DNA of 64,000 bases from Streptococcus oralis (GTDB lineage Bacteria; Bacillota; Bacilli; Lactobacillales; Streptococcaceae), in NCBI RefSeq assembly GCF_003943415.1, contig NZ_RJPK01000001.1, positions 372,001-436,000 of the forward strand, read 5' to 3'. A model generated the notes under the pieces. That model had not been told where the DNA came from and ran no database searches. It saw nothing but the letters and a program-made list of their open reading frames with translations. Within the stretch, counting starts at the first letter, position 1. Each line of letters begins with the position of its first letter. The position numbers were made by a program, and so were the translations under genes. This document shows, piece by piece, positions 16,685 through 25,136 of the stretch.

Positions 16685-17577
16685 GGTTTGAATTTATCGC
16701 AGATGAACATGTCAAAATCAAAACCTTTCTTAAGAAACACGAGGTTTCTAAAGGACTTTTGGCTAAGATAAAGTTTCGAGGCGGGGCTACTTTGGTCAAC
16801 GACCAACCTCAAAATGCAACTTATCTCTTAGATGTTGGAGACAGGGTTACCATTGATATTCCAGCAGAGGAAGGGTTTGAGAGCCTTGAAGCTATTGATC
16901 GACCACTAGATATCTTGTATGAGGATGACCATTTTCTGGTTTTGAATAAGCCTTATGGAGTAGCCTCTATTCCTAGTGTTAATCATTCTAATACCATTGC
17001 CAATTTTATCAAGGGTTACTATGTCAAGCGGGAATATGAAAACCAGCAGGTTCACATCGTGACCAGGCTTGATAGAGATACATCTGGTTTGATGCTCTTT
17101 GCCAAGCACGGCTATGCTCATGCACGTTTAGACAAGCAACTGCAACGAAAGTCTATCGAAAAAAGGTATTTTGCACTGGTTAAAGGAGCTGGTGTTTTGG
17201 ATCCTGAAGGGGAAATTATTGCCCCGATTGCGCGTGATGTGGACTCCATTATCACGAGACGAGTCGCAAAAGGTGGGAAATACGCTCATACATCTTATAA
17301 AGTTGTAGCGTCTTATGGAAATATTCACCTAGTCGATATTCGCCTGCATACTGGTCGAACTCATCAGATCCGAGTGCATTTTTCTCATATTGGCTTCCCC
17401 TTGTTGGGAGATGATCTCTATGGTGGTAGCCTAGAAGATGGCATTCAACGCCAGGCCCTGCATTGCCATTCCTTATCATTTTATCATCCCTTCTTAGGGC
17501 ATCAGCTAGAGCTGGAAAGCCCTTTGCCAGATGATTTTAACAATCTTATCACTCAGTTATCAACTAATACTCTTTAA
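16681..17577 (+). CDS. RluD/RluA-type 23S rRNA pseudouridine synthase
   Basis: A 298-residue pseudouridine synthase of the RluA family. There is an N-terminal S4-like RNA-binding segment (about residues 14-60). The catalytic motif is RLDRDTSG (catalytic Asp131), and [27 protein letters not shown] lies in the C-terminal half. The RluD-like target on 23S rRNA is inferred from family; the exact uridine cannot be told. It overlaps nadK by 4 bp (ATGA), as the third gene of the relQ operon. Confidence 0.9.
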   Translation: MRFEFIADEHVKIKTFLKKHEVSKGLLAKIKFRGGATLVNDQPQNATYLLDVGDRVTIDIPAEEGFESLEAIDRPLDILYEDDHFLVLNKPYGVASIPSVNHSNTIANFIKGYYVKREYENQQVHIVTRLDRDTSGLMLFAKHGYAHARLDKQLQRKSIEKRYFALVKGAGVLDPEGEIIAPIARDVDSIITRRVAKGGKYAHTSYKVVASYGNIHLVDIRLHTGRTHQIRVHFSHIGFPLLGDDLYGGSLEDGIQRQALHCHSLSFYHPFLGHQLELESPLPDDFNNLITQLSTNTL

Positions 17578-17590
17578 AATCTATTTTGAG

Positions 17591-17596
17591 TATAAT
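17591..17596 (+). promoter_or_regulatory. -10 box of pta
   Basis: TATAAT 24 nt before the pta ATG, preceded by TTTTGAG; AAAGGAG follows. It gives pta its own transcription start. Confidence 0.5.
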
Positions 17597-17619
17597 TAAT
17601 TATCTTAAAGGAGAAACTC

Positions 17620-18594
17620 ATGGAAGTTTTTGAAAGTCTCAAAGCCAGTTTAGTTGGCAAAAATGCTCGTATTGTTCTACCTGAAGGGGAAGAGCCTCGT
17701 ATCCTTCAAGCGACAAAACGCTTGGTAAAAGAAACAGAAGTTGTTCCTGTTTTACTTGGAAATCCTGCAAAAATTAAAATTTATCTTGAAATCGAAGGGA
17801 TCATGGATGGTTATGAAGTGATTGATCCCCAACACTATCCTCAATTTGAAGATATGGTGGTTGCACTTGTAGAACGTCGTAAAGGAAAAATGTCAGAAGA
17901 AGAAGCGCGCCAGGTCTTGCTAAAAGATGTTAACTACTTTGGTGTTATGCTTGTCTATATGGGCTTGGTAGATGGAATGGTATCAGGTGCTACTCATTCA
18001 ACTGCCGCAACTGTTCGTCCAGCTCTTCAGATTATTAAAACACGACCAAATGTTACACGGACATCAGGTGCCTTTCTTATGGTACGTGGTACAGAACGTT
18101 ACTTGTTTGGTGACTGTGCCCTCAACATCAATCCAGATGCGGAAGCTTTGGCTGAAATTGCTATCAACTCAGCGATTACTGCAAAAATGTTTGGAATTGA
18201 ACCCAAAATCGCTATGTTGAGTTATTCTACAAAAGGCTCTGGTTTTGGTGATAGTGTTGACAAGGTGGTTGAAGCAACTAAACTGGCACATAACTTACGT
18301 CCTGACCTTGAGATTGATGGAGAATTGCAATTTGACGCAGCCTTTGTCCCAGAAACAGCAGCTCTAAAAGCTCCAGGAAGCAATGTGGCAGGTCAAGCAA
18401 ATGTCTTCATTTTCCCAGGTATCGAAGCAGGTAATATTGGTTATAAGATAGCTGAACGTCTAGGTGGTTTTGCGGCTGTCGGTCCCGTTCTACAAGGATT
18501 GAATAAACCAGTCAACGATCTATCACGTGGATGTAACCCAGATGATGTTTACAAATTGACTCTCATCACAGCAGCTCAGGCGATCAATCAATAA
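17620..18594 (+). CDS. pta: phosphate acetyltransferase
   Basis: A 324-residue short-type phosphotransacetylase converting acetyl-CoA and phosphate to acetyl-phosphate, the step before acetate kinase. LPEGEEPRILQA at the N terminus and the ATHSTAATVRPALQII, ALNINPDAEALAEIAI and MLSYSTKGSG stretches are conserved. Full length, no truncation. It has its own -10 box and AAAGGAG site and a terminator right after the stop. It links to the pyruvate/acetoin dehydrogenase at 54.6 kb, which also makes acetyl-CoA. Confidence 0.96.
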   Translation: MEVFESLKASLVGKNARIVLPEGEEPRILQATKRLVKETEVVPVLLGNPAKIKIYLEIEGIMDGYEVIDPQHYPQFEDMVVALVERRKGKMSEEEARQVLLKDVNYFGVMLVYMGLVDGMVSGATHSTAATVRPALQIIKTRPNVTRTSGAFLMVRGTERYLFGDCALNINPDAEALAEIAINSAITAKMFGIEPKIAMLSYSTKGSGFGDSVDKVVEATKLAHNLRPDLEIDGELQFDAAFVPETAALKAPGSNVAGQANVFIFPGIEAGNIGYKIAERLGGFAAVGPVLQGLNKPVNDLSRGCNPDDVYKLTLITAAQAINQ

Positions 18595-18602
18595 AGAAAT
18601 GG

Positions 18603-18633
18603 AGTCTCTTCCTCTCGTAGAAGAGGCTTTTTT
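18603..18633 (+). terminator. Rho-independent terminator after pta
   Basis: AGTCTCTTC / GAAGAGGCT, 9 bp with one G-U, 8-nt loop, then TTTTTT. Confidence 0.8.
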
Positions 18634-18645
18634 AGCGCTAAGAAA

Positions 18646-18674
18646 AGGACAGTTAGGAGCTTCTATGTTATACT
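18646..18674 (+). promoter_or_regulatory. promoter of mutY, predicted leaderless transcript
   Basis: -35 AGGACA (18646-18651), 17-bp spacer, extended -10 TGTTATACT (TATACT 18669-18674), then exactly 6 nt (AGATAT) to the ATG. No ribosome site. Confidence 0.6.
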
Positions 18675-18680
18675 AGATAT

Positions 18681-19859
18681 ATGTTAGATTTGAAAGAATA
18701 CGGTGTTGATATGTGGCCAGAGGAGAAGATTTCCTCTTTCCGCGAGAAACTCCTCAACTGGTACGATGAAAACAAACGGGATTTGCCATGGCGTAGAAGT
18801 AAAAATCCTTATCATATCTGGGTTTCTGAAATTATGCTCCAACAGACTAGAGTAGACACAGTTATTCCCTACTATGAACGATTTTTGGACTGGTTTCCAA
18901 CTGTGGAAAGTTTGGCTAATGCGCCTGAAGAACGTTTGTTGAAAGCATGGGAGGGGTTGGGTTATTATTCTCGAGTGCGCAATATGCAGGCTGCGGCCCA
19001 GCAGATTATGGCTAACTTTGGTGGTCAATTTCCAAACACCTATGAAGGAATTTCCAGTCTGAAAGGGATTGGTCCTTATACTGCGGGAGCAATTTCCAGT
19101 ATCGCTTTTAATTTACCCGAGCCCGCAGTTGATGGCAATGTCATGCGAGTTTTGTCTCGCTTGTTTGAGGTCAATCATGATATCGGAGTTCCTAGCAATC
19201 GAAAGATCTTCCAAGCTATGATGGAAATCTTGATTGATCCAGAACGGCCGGGTGACTTTAACCAAGCTTTGATGGATTTGGGTTCTGACATAGAGGCGCC
19301 AGTTAATCCTAGACCAGAAGAAAGCCCTGTTAAGGACTTTAGTGCAGCCTATCAGAATGGGACCATGGATATTTATCCGATTAAAGAACCCAAGAAAAAA
19401 CCTCTTCCAATCTATCTCAAGGCTTTGGTTGTGCGCAATGCTCAAGGTCAATATCTACTTGAGAAAAACGAAAGTGAGAAACTGCTAGCTGGTTTTTGGC
19501 ATTTCCCCTTGATAGAAGTAGAGGAGTTTTCACAGGAAGAGGAACAACTGAATCTATTTGCTCAGGTCGCTGAAAAAAGCGTTACTTTCGGTCCAACACC
19601 CCAAGAAAGTTTTGAGCAAGATTATGATTTAGAAGTTGATTGGTCTTATCAAGTATTTGATCAAGTCAAGCATGTCTTTAGTCATCGGAAATGGCATATT
19701 CAAATCCTAGCGGGTCAGGTGACAGAATCAAAACAGTTTTCTGACAGAGAAATTCGCTGGGTTTCTCCTCAGGAATTTTCTGATTATCCATTTGCTAAAC
19801 CTCAACAAAAGATTTGGCAGGCTTATAAAACACTTCTTGAAGATGAGGGCTGGAATTAG
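18681..19859 (+). CDS. mutY: A/G-specific adenine glycosylase MutY, lacking the 4Fe-4S cluster
   Basis: A 392-residue base-excision glycosylase that removes A mispaired with 8-oxo-G. Catalytic Glu50 is in VSEIMLQQTRVDT, the helix-hairpin-helix is LKGIGPYTAGAI (127-138) and Asp151 is in AVDGNVMRV. The C-terminal NUDIX-like domain starts near residue 245 (LPIYLKALVV) and recognises 8-oxo-G. The usual C-x6-C-x2-C-x5-C cluster loop is replaced by SDIEAPVNPRPEESP (202-216), and the whole protein contains no cysteine. The ATG is 6 nt after a -10 box without a ribosome site; an alternative Met11 has no better site. Confidence 0.94.
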   Translation: MLDLKEYGVDMWPEEKISSFREKLLNWYDENKRDLPWRRSKNPYHIWVSEIMLQQTRVDTVIPYYERFLDWFPTVESLANAPEERLLKAWEGLGYYSRVRNMQAAAQQIMANFGGQFPNTYEGISSLKGIGPYTAGAISSIAFNLPEPAVDGNVMRVLSRLFEVNHDIGVPSNRKIFQAMMEILIDPERPGDFNQALMDLGSDIEAPVNPRPEESPVKDFSAAYQNGTMDIYPIKEPKKKPLPIYLKALVVRNAQGQYLLEKNESEKLLAGFWHFPLIEVEEFSQEEEQLNLFAQVAEKSVTFGPTPQESFEQDYDLEVDWSYQVFDQVKHVFSHRKWHIQILAGQVTESKQFSDREIRWVSPQEFSDYPFAKPQQKIWQAYKTLLEDEGWN

Positions 19860-19885
19860 CCATTTGTGCCTTCTTTACATTTTTT

Positions 19886-19894
19886 TGTTATAAT
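19886..19894 (+). promoter_or_regulatory. extended -10 promoter of walRKJ
   Basis: TGTTATAAT (TATAAT 19889-19894), 21 nt before the walR ATG; no convincing -35. Confidence 0.55.
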
Positions 19895-19915
19895 AGATAG
19901 AGAAAAGGTGAACAT

Positions 19916-20623
19916 ATGAAAAAAATATTAGTTGTAGATGATGAGAAACCAATCTCAGATATTATTAAGTTCAATATGACCAAGGAAGGTTATGAGGTTG
20001 TAACAGCCTTTAACGGTAGAGAAGCTATTGAGCTATTTGAGGCAGAGCAACCAGATATTATTATTCTAGACTTGATGCTACCTGAAATTGATGGTTTAGA
20101 AGTAGCCAAAGCCATTCGTAAGACGAGTAGTGTGCCTATCATTATGCTCTCAGCCAAGGATAGTGAGTTTGACAAGGTTATCGGTTTAGAACTTGGGGCA
20201 GATGATTATGTCACAAAGCCTTTCTCAAACCGTGAATTGCAGGCGCGTGTCAAGGCTTTACTCCGTCGTACAGATCTCGCTTCAGTGGATAGTCAAGAAA
20301 CTGATGAAAAGAAATCCCAACCCCTACAGATTGGCGATTTGGAAATTCTGCCGGACGCTTACGTAGCCAAAAAATATGGTGAGGAACTGGAATTGACCCA
20401 CCGCGAGTTTGAGCTCTTGTACCACTTGGCTTCCCATATTGGACAAGTCATTACTCGTGAACACTTGCTTGAGACTGTCTGGGGCTATGATTATTTTGGT
20501 GATGTTCGTACAGTGGATGTGACTATCCGACGTTTACGTGAAAAAATTGAAGACACTCCAAGCCGTCCAGAATACATCCTAACACGTCGTGGTGTGGGTT
20601 ACTATATGAGAAATAATGATTGA
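19916..20623 (+). CDS. walR: response regulator WalR (VicR)
   Basis: A 235-residue OmpR-family regulator of cell-wall hydrolase genes, essential in pneumococcus. The receiver domain (1-120) has the phosphoacceptor Asp52 in [11 protein letters not shown]. The C-terminal winged helix (about 135-232) ends in [13 protein letters not shown]...[19 protein letters not shown] precedes the ATG. It overlaps walK by 8 bp and heads the walR-walK-walJ operon. mutY ends 56 bp upstream but this operon has its own extended -10. Confidence 0.96.
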   Translation: MKKILVVDDEKPISDIIKFNMTKEGYEVVTAFNGREAIELFEAEQPDIIILDLMLPEIDGLEVAKAIRKTSSVPIIMLSAKDSEFDKVIGLELGADDYVTKPFSNRELQARVKALLRRTDLASVDSQETDEKKSQPLQIGDLEILPDAYVAKKYGEELELTHREFELLYHLASHIGQVITREHLLETVWGYDYFGDVRTVDVTIRRLREKIEDTPSRPEYILTRRGVGYYMRNND

Positions 20624-21965
20624 AGATATTAGACAAACGATTCTGACCAGTGATTTTATCTTTATTTTGATTTTGCTGGGCTTTATCTTGGTGGTCACCT
20701 TGCTATTGCTAGAAAATCGCCGTGATAATATTCGTCTAAAGCAGATTAATCAAAAGGTCAAGGATTTGATTGCAGGGGATTATTCTCGAGTTTTGGATAT
20801 GCAGGGAAGTTCTGAAATTACCAACATCACCAATAATCTCAATGATTTGTCTGAGGTCATTCGTTTAACGCAGGAGAATTTGGAGCAAGAAACAAAAAGG
20901 CTTAACAGTATTCTTTCTTATATGACAGATGGAGTTCTTGCGACCAATCGCCGTGGTCAGATTACTATGATTAACGATATGGCTAAGAAACAGCTGGGTA
21001 TCATAAAAGAAGAAGCATTGAACAAAAGCATTCTAGAATTGCTTAAGATAGAGGAAGAGTATGAACTGCGTGACCTCATTACACAGATTCCCGAATTGAT
21101 GATTGATTCCCAAAATGCTAATGGAGAATATCTTAGCCTTCGTGTGCGTTTTGCACTCATTCGTCGTGAGTCTGGATTCATCTCTGGTTTGGTTGCCGTT
21201 TTGCACGATACGACTGAACAGGAGAAGGAAGAGCGTGAACGGAGACTCTTCGTGTCCAATGTTAGCCATGAGTTGAGGACTCCTTTGACCAGTGTTAAAT
21301 CTTATCTTGAAGCCTTAGACGAGGGAGCCTTGTATGATCCTGTTGCTCCTGATTTTATTAAGGTTTCGCTTGATGAAACCAACCGTATGATGCGGATGGT
21401 GACAGATCTCTTGCATCTCTCTCGTATTGATAATGCGACCACTCAGTTGGATGTGGAATTGATTAATTTTACAGCCTTCATCACCTTTATCCTCAACCGC
21501 TTTGATAAGATGAGAAGTCAGGATGAGGAGAAAAAATATGAGCTGGTTAGAGATTATCCTATCAATTCTGTTTGGATCGAGATCGATACTGATAAGATGA
21601 CCCAGGTGATTGATAATATTCTCAACAATGCCATCAAGTACTCACCAGATGGTGGGAAAATTACTGTCAGCATGAAAACTACTGATGACCAGATGATTTT
21701 ATCCATAAAAGACCAAGGTCTAGGTATTCCAAAGCAAGATTTGCCGAAGATTTTTGACCGCTTTTACCGTGTGGATCGTGCAAGAAGCCGGGCTCAAGGT
21801 GGTACTGGTCTAGGTCTGGCTATCGCCAAAGAAATCATCAAACAACACAATGGCTTTATATGGGCCAAAAGTGAATACGGTAAGGGATCAACCTTTACCA
21901 TCGTGCTCCCTTATGATAAGGATGCCGTAAAAGAAGAAATATGGGAGGACGAAATAGAAGACTAG
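20616..21965 (+). CDS. walK: sensor histidine kinase WalK (VicK), single-TM type
   Basis: A 449-residue kinase with one N-terminal membrane helix (about 12-33) and almost no outside domain, the streptococcal form (Bacillus WalK has two helices with an extracellular PAS). After it come HAMP (about 35-85), an intracellular PAS (about 95-200) and HisKA with phospho-His218 in [13 protein letters not shown]. The ATPase domain carries the N box ([13 protein letters not shown]), DQGLGIPK and [11 protein letters not shown]. It signals to WalR and likely senses wall status indirectly. The start lies inside walR. Confidence 0.96.
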   Translation: MIEDIRQTILTSDFIFILILLGFILVVTLLLLENRRDNIRLKQINQKVKDLIAGDYSRVLDMQGSSEITNITNNLNDLSEVIRLTQENLEQETKRLNSILSYMTDGVLATNRRGQITMINDMAKKQLGIIKEEALNKSILELLKIEEEYELRDLITQIPELMIDSQNANGEYLSLRVRFALIRRESGFISGLVAVLHDTTEQEKEERERRLFVSNVSHELRTPLTSVKSYLEALDEGALYDPVAPDFIKVSLDETNRMMRMVTDLLHLSRIDNATTQLDVELINFTAFITFILNRFDKMRSQDEEKKYELVRDYPINSVWIEIDTDKMTQVIDNILNNAIKYSPDGGKITVSMKTTDDQMILSIKDQGLGIPKQDLPKIFDRFYRVDRARSRAQGGTGLGLAIAKEIIKQHNGFIWAKSEYGKGSTFTIVLPYDKDAVKEEIWEDEIED

Positions 21966-21966
21966 A

Positions 21967-22776
21967 ATGAGTGAAATAGGCTTTAAATACAGTATTTTAG
22001 CATCAGGTTCCAGTGGAAATTCCTTTTATCTGGAGACCCCAAAAAAGAAAATCTTAGTGGATGCAGGGTTGTCTGGTAAGAAAATTACCAGTCTCTTGAG
22101 TGAAATCAACCGCAAACCTGAGGATCTGGATGCGATTTTGATTACGCATGAGCATTCCGACCATATCCATGGAGTCGGTGTATTGGCTCGTAAGTATGGT
22201 ATGGACCTTTACGCTAATGAGAAAACTTGGCAGGCTATGGAAAATAGCAAGTACCTCGGCAAGGTAGATTCATCGCAGAAGCACATTTTTGAAATGGGAA
22301 AAACCAAAACCTTTGGCGATATCGACATTGAGAGTTTTGGGGTCAGCCACGATGCGGCAGCGCCACAGTTTTACCGCTTTATGAAAGACGACAAGAGCTT
22401 TGTTATGCTGACCGATACAGGCTATGTAAGTGACCGTATGGCTAGAATAGTCGAGAATGCTGACGGCTATCTCATTGAGTCCAACCACGACGTGGAAATC
22501 TTGCGAGCAGGTTCTTACGCTTGGCGACTCAAACAGCGAATTCTATCAGATCTCGGTCACCTCTCTAACGAAGACGGTGCTGAGGCCATGATTCGTGCAA
22601 TGGGAAATCGGACCAAGAAAATCTACCTCGGACATTTGTCCAAAGAGAACAATATCAAGGAGTTGGCTCATATGACCATGGTCAATCAGCTGGCTCAAGC
22701 TGATCTGGGAGTAGGAGTAGACTTTAAGGTTTATGATACCTCTCCAGATACAGCAACACCACTGACAGATATATAA
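21967..22776 (+). CDS. walJ: metallo-beta-lactamase-fold protein WalJ (VicX)
   Basis: A 269-residue MBL-fold hydrolase. The metal motif is ITHEHSDHIHG (His61, His63, Asp65, His66), with further ligands in FGVSHDAAAP and GHLSNEDGA. It is the constant third gene of streptococcal walRK operons and modulates WalRK output and possibly DNA metabolism; its exact substrate is not established. It starts 1 bp after the walK stop, so it is strictly co-transcribed. A bidirectional terminator begins at its stop codon. Confidence 0.94.
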   Translation: MSEIGFKYSILASGSSGNSFYLETPKKKILVDAGLSGKKITSLLSEINRKPEDLDAILITHEHSDHIHGVGVLARKYGMDLYANEKTWQAMENSKYLGKVDSSQKHIFEMGKTKTFGDIDIESFGVSHDAAAPQFYRFMKDDKSFVMLTDTGYVSDRMARIVENADGYLIESNHDVEILRAGSYAWRLKQRILSDLGHLSNEDGAEAMIRAMGNRTKKIYLGHLSKENNIKELAHMTMVNQLAQADLGVGVDFKVYDTSPDTATPLTDI

Positions 22777-22799
22777 AAAGAAGGCGAGTGCCTTCTTTT
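22776..22799. terminator. bidirectional terminator between walJ and bta
   Basis: AAAAGAAGGC / GCCTTCTTTT, perfect 10-bp stem with GAGT loop. It serves the convergent walRKJ and bta transcripts. Confidence 0.85.
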
Positions 22800-22807
22800 G
22801 TTGTTTT

Positions 22808-23155
22808 TTACAATCCTGCAAATTCTTTGATTTCTTCTGCTGACATGGAAGAGTCGCAACGGACATTGATTTGGTCATCAGCAACATGAACGAATCCCGG
22901 AACAGTTGGGATACCATAACGTGAACGGAAATCTTGCAAAGCATTGAGTTGGCTAGGTTCTTCGCTATTGATGAAGTAGATATGTGCTTTAGTTTCAGCT
23001 ACGACACCTGCCAATGTGCCAGCAAATTTACGGCAGTAAGGGCAAGTTTTACGACCAATAAAGAAGGTTGCAGTTTCTTTTTTATCAAGAGCTTCTTGCG
23101 CACGCGCAACTGTAGTGACTTCAAGGTCTTTGATGTTATCTAAAAATTGTTCCAT
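22808..23155 (-). CDS. thioredoxin-like protein, bacteriocin transport accessory (Bta) family
   Basis: A 115-residue thioredoxin-fold protein with active site CPYC (Cys38-Cys41) in IGRKTCPYCRKF and cis-Pro loop GIPTVPG. No signal peptide or membrane helix is visible, so it is probably cytoplasmic. Homologues are named 'bacteriocin transport accessory protein' from lactobacilli, but there is no bacteriocin gene beside it here (the lactococcin-972-like locus is 38 kb away), so a general thiol-redox role is as likely. It sits between terminators and should be monocistronic. Confidence 0.8.
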   Translation of the reverse strand: MEQFLDNIKDLEVTTVARAQEALDKKETATFFIGRKTCPYCRKFAGTLAGVVAETKAHIYFINSEEPSQLNALQDFRSRYGIPTVPGFVHVADDQINVRCDSSMSAEEIKEFAGL

Positions 23156-23225
23156 GAGATTACCTCGCTTTCATTGATAAGTCTAGTATGCCATAAAGTT
23201 CCTAAAATTGCTTAGATTTGATACG

Positions 23226-23257
23226 AAAAAAGATGAGATTGGCTGGTCTCATCTTTT
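23226..23257 (-). terminator. terminator after pgm
   Basis: AAAAGATGAGA / TCTCATCTTTT, 11-bp stem, 8-nt loop, with a T-run on the minus strand, just beyond the pgm stop. Confidence 0.8.
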
Positions 23258-23265
23258 ATAGATTT

Positions 23266-24984
23266 TTATTTTACAAAAGCATTGATTTCTGCTTCGATGT
23301 TAGCAATCTTAGCTTGTGATTCTTCGTTACTTTCACCCACAACGGCAATGTAGAACTTGATTTTTGGTTCAGTACCTGAAGGGCGAACGGCAATCCATGA
23401 ACCGTCAGCAAGTGTGTATTTCAAAACATCACTTGGAGGAGTTGTCAAGTTTGTAACAGTACCGTCAGCAGCAGTAGCAGTTTGTGCTTTGAAGTCTTCT
23501 ACAACAGTGATAGCTGTTGCGTTCCATTCTTTTGGACCATTGTCACGGAATTTAGCCATAATCGCTTTGATTTGCTCAGCTCCATCAACCCCTGAGAGAG
23601 TTACAGAGATAGTCTTTTCAGCGTAGTAACCGTACTCTTTGTAGATTTCTTCGATACCGTCAGCAAGAGTCAGACCACGTGAACGGTAGTAAGCAGCAAG
23701 CTCAGCAACAACAAGAACGGCTTGGATAGCATCTTTATCACGTACGAATGGTTTGATTAAGTAACCGAAGCTTTCTTCAAATCCCATCATGTAAGTGTGG
23801 TTGTGTTTTTCTTCGAATTCTTGGATCTTTTCAGCGATGAATTTGAAACCAGTCAAAACGTTGAACATGGTTGCGCCGTAGCTTTCAGCAATCTTCGTTA
23901 CCAAGTCAGTTGATACGATGGATTTGCAGAGAGCAGCATTTTCAGGAAGAGTGCCAGCATTTTTGTGGGCTTCCAAGATGTACTTAGACATGATGGCACC
24001 GATTTGGTTACCTGAAAGGTTGAGGTAGCTTCCATCTTTTTGAAGGACTTCAACACCAACACGGTCAGCATCAGGGTCAGTTGCAACAAGAACATCCGCA
24101 CCAACTTGACGACCAAGCTCTTCAGCAAGGGCGAAAGCTGCTTGGCTTTCTGGGTTTGGAGACTTAACAGTAGAGAAGTCTGGGTCTGGAGTTGCTTGCG
24201 CTTCAACAACTTGAACAGAGTCAAATCCTGCTTGGGAAAGAGCACGACGAGCCAACATTTCACCAGTACCATGAAGTGGTGTGTAGACAATCTTCATGTC
24301 TTTACCGAATTCTTCAATCAAGGCTGGGTTGATATTTACGTCCTTAACCTCTTTAAGGTATTCTACGTCAACAGCTTCGCCGATAACTTCAATCAAGCCA
24401 GAAGCTTTTTCAGCTTCGACATCAGCAACTTCCACAGCGAATGGATTTTCGATAGCACGGATATAAGTCGTCAAAGCGTCCGCGTCATGTGGAGGCATTT
24501 GTCCACCGTCTTCTCCATAAACCTTGTAACCGTTAAATGGAGCAGGATTGTGACTGGCAGTAATCATGATACCTGCAAAACAGTTGAGGTGACGAACTGC
24601 AAATGAGAGTTCTGGAGTTGGACGGAGGCTTTCAAATACGTAAGATTTGATACCGTGTTTAGCAAGAACTGCCGCAGATTCAAAGGCAAACTCAGGTGAG
24701 AAGTGACGACTATCGTAGGCAATTGCCACACCACGTTCTTTTTCATTCCCACCTTTTGATTCAATCAAACGAGCCAAACCTTCAGTTGCTTGACGAACAA
24801 CATAGATATTGATACGATTTGTACCAGCACCGATCAAACCACGCATACCAGCAGTACCAAATTCAAGATTGGTATAAAAGGCATCTTCCTTTGTTTTTTC
24901 GTCCATATTTTCCAAATCTTGACGAAGGTAGTCTGGAAGGTCAGCAAAATCGACCCATTTTTGATAATTTTCTTGGTAAGTCAT
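23266..24984 (-). CDS. pgm: phosphoglucomutase (alpha-D-phosphohexomutase family)
   Basis: A 572-residue enzyme interconverting glucose 6-phosphate and glucose 1-phosphate for capsule, wall-polymer and glycogen precursors. The phosphoserine loop is ITASHNPAPFNGYK, the metal loop DPDADRVG, the sugar loop FEESFGYL and the phosphate-binding RPSGTEPKIKFY. The frame extends to 25041, but AAAGGAGA before the ATG at 24984 and relatives starting MTYQENYQKW set the start. It supplies the glgC substrate for the glycogen operon at 35.5 kb. A cre-like site overlaps its promoter. Confidence 0.95.
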   Translation of the reverse strand: MTYQENYQKWVDFADLPDYLRQDLENMDEKTKEDAFYTNLEFGTAGMRGLIGAGTNRINIYVVRQATEGLARLIESKGGNEKERGVAIAYDSRHFSPEFAFESAAVLAKHGIKSYVFESLRPTPELSFAVRHLNCFAGIMITASHNPAPFNGYKVYGEDGGQMPPHDADALTTYIRAIENPFAVEVADVEAEKASGLIEVIGEAVDVEYLKEVKDVNINPALIEEFGKDMKIVYTPLHGTGEMLARRALSQAGFDSVQVVEAQATPDPDFSTVKSPNPESQAAFALAEELGRQVGADVLVATDPDADRVGVEVLQKDGSYLNLSGNQIGAIMSKYILEAHKNAGTLPENAALCKSIVSTDLVTKIAESYGATMFNVLTGFKFIAEKIQEFEEKHNHTYMMGFEESFGYLIKPFVRDKDAIQAVLVVAELAAYYRSRGLTLADGIEEIYKEYGYYAEKTISVTLSGVDGAEQIKAIMAKFRDNGPKEWNATAITVVEDFKAQTATAADGTVTNLTTPPSDVLKYTLADGSWIAVRPSGTEPKIKFYIAVVGESNEESQAKIANIEAEINAFVK

Positions 24985-25007
24985 AGAGTGTCTCCTTTGT
25001 TTATTTG

Positions 25008-25023
25008 CTTTAATCGCTTTCAT
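25008..25023 (-). promoter_or_regulatory. cre-like site (CcpA) before pgm
   Basis: ATGAAAGCGATTAAAG on the minus strand matches WTGNAARCGNWWNCAW at 14 of 16 positions and overlaps the end of the -10 box. Confidence 0.45.
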
Positions 25024-25050
25024 TATATCACGATTTGACATTTTAGTAAA
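25022..25050 (-). promoter_or_regulatory. promoter of pgm
   Basis: Minus strand: -35 TTTACT (25045-25050), 17-bp spacer, extended -10 TGATATAAT (TATAAT 25022-25027). Confidence 0.65.
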
Positions 25051-25101
25051 ACGTTAGCATAACTTTCTGAAAAAGCTTGAAATGAAATGGATTCTACAGT
25101 C

Positions 25102-25130
25102 TTGAACCCCTTAGGGAAACATGCTATACT
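25102..25130 (+). promoter_or_regulatory. promoter of the ABC-F gene, predicted leaderless transcript
   Basis: -35 TTGAAC (25102-25107), 17-bp spacer, extended -10 TGCTATACT (TATACT 25125-25130), then 6 nt (ACATAT) to the ATG; no ribosome site. Nearly the same sequence as at mutY. Confidence 0.65.
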
Positions 25131-25136
25131 ACATAT

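Noticed and set aside
22808-23155. Bta as part of the lactococcin-972-like bacteriocin system
   Set aside because: It is 38 kb from that locus, sits between terminators and is conserved in genomes without it; the name is historical.
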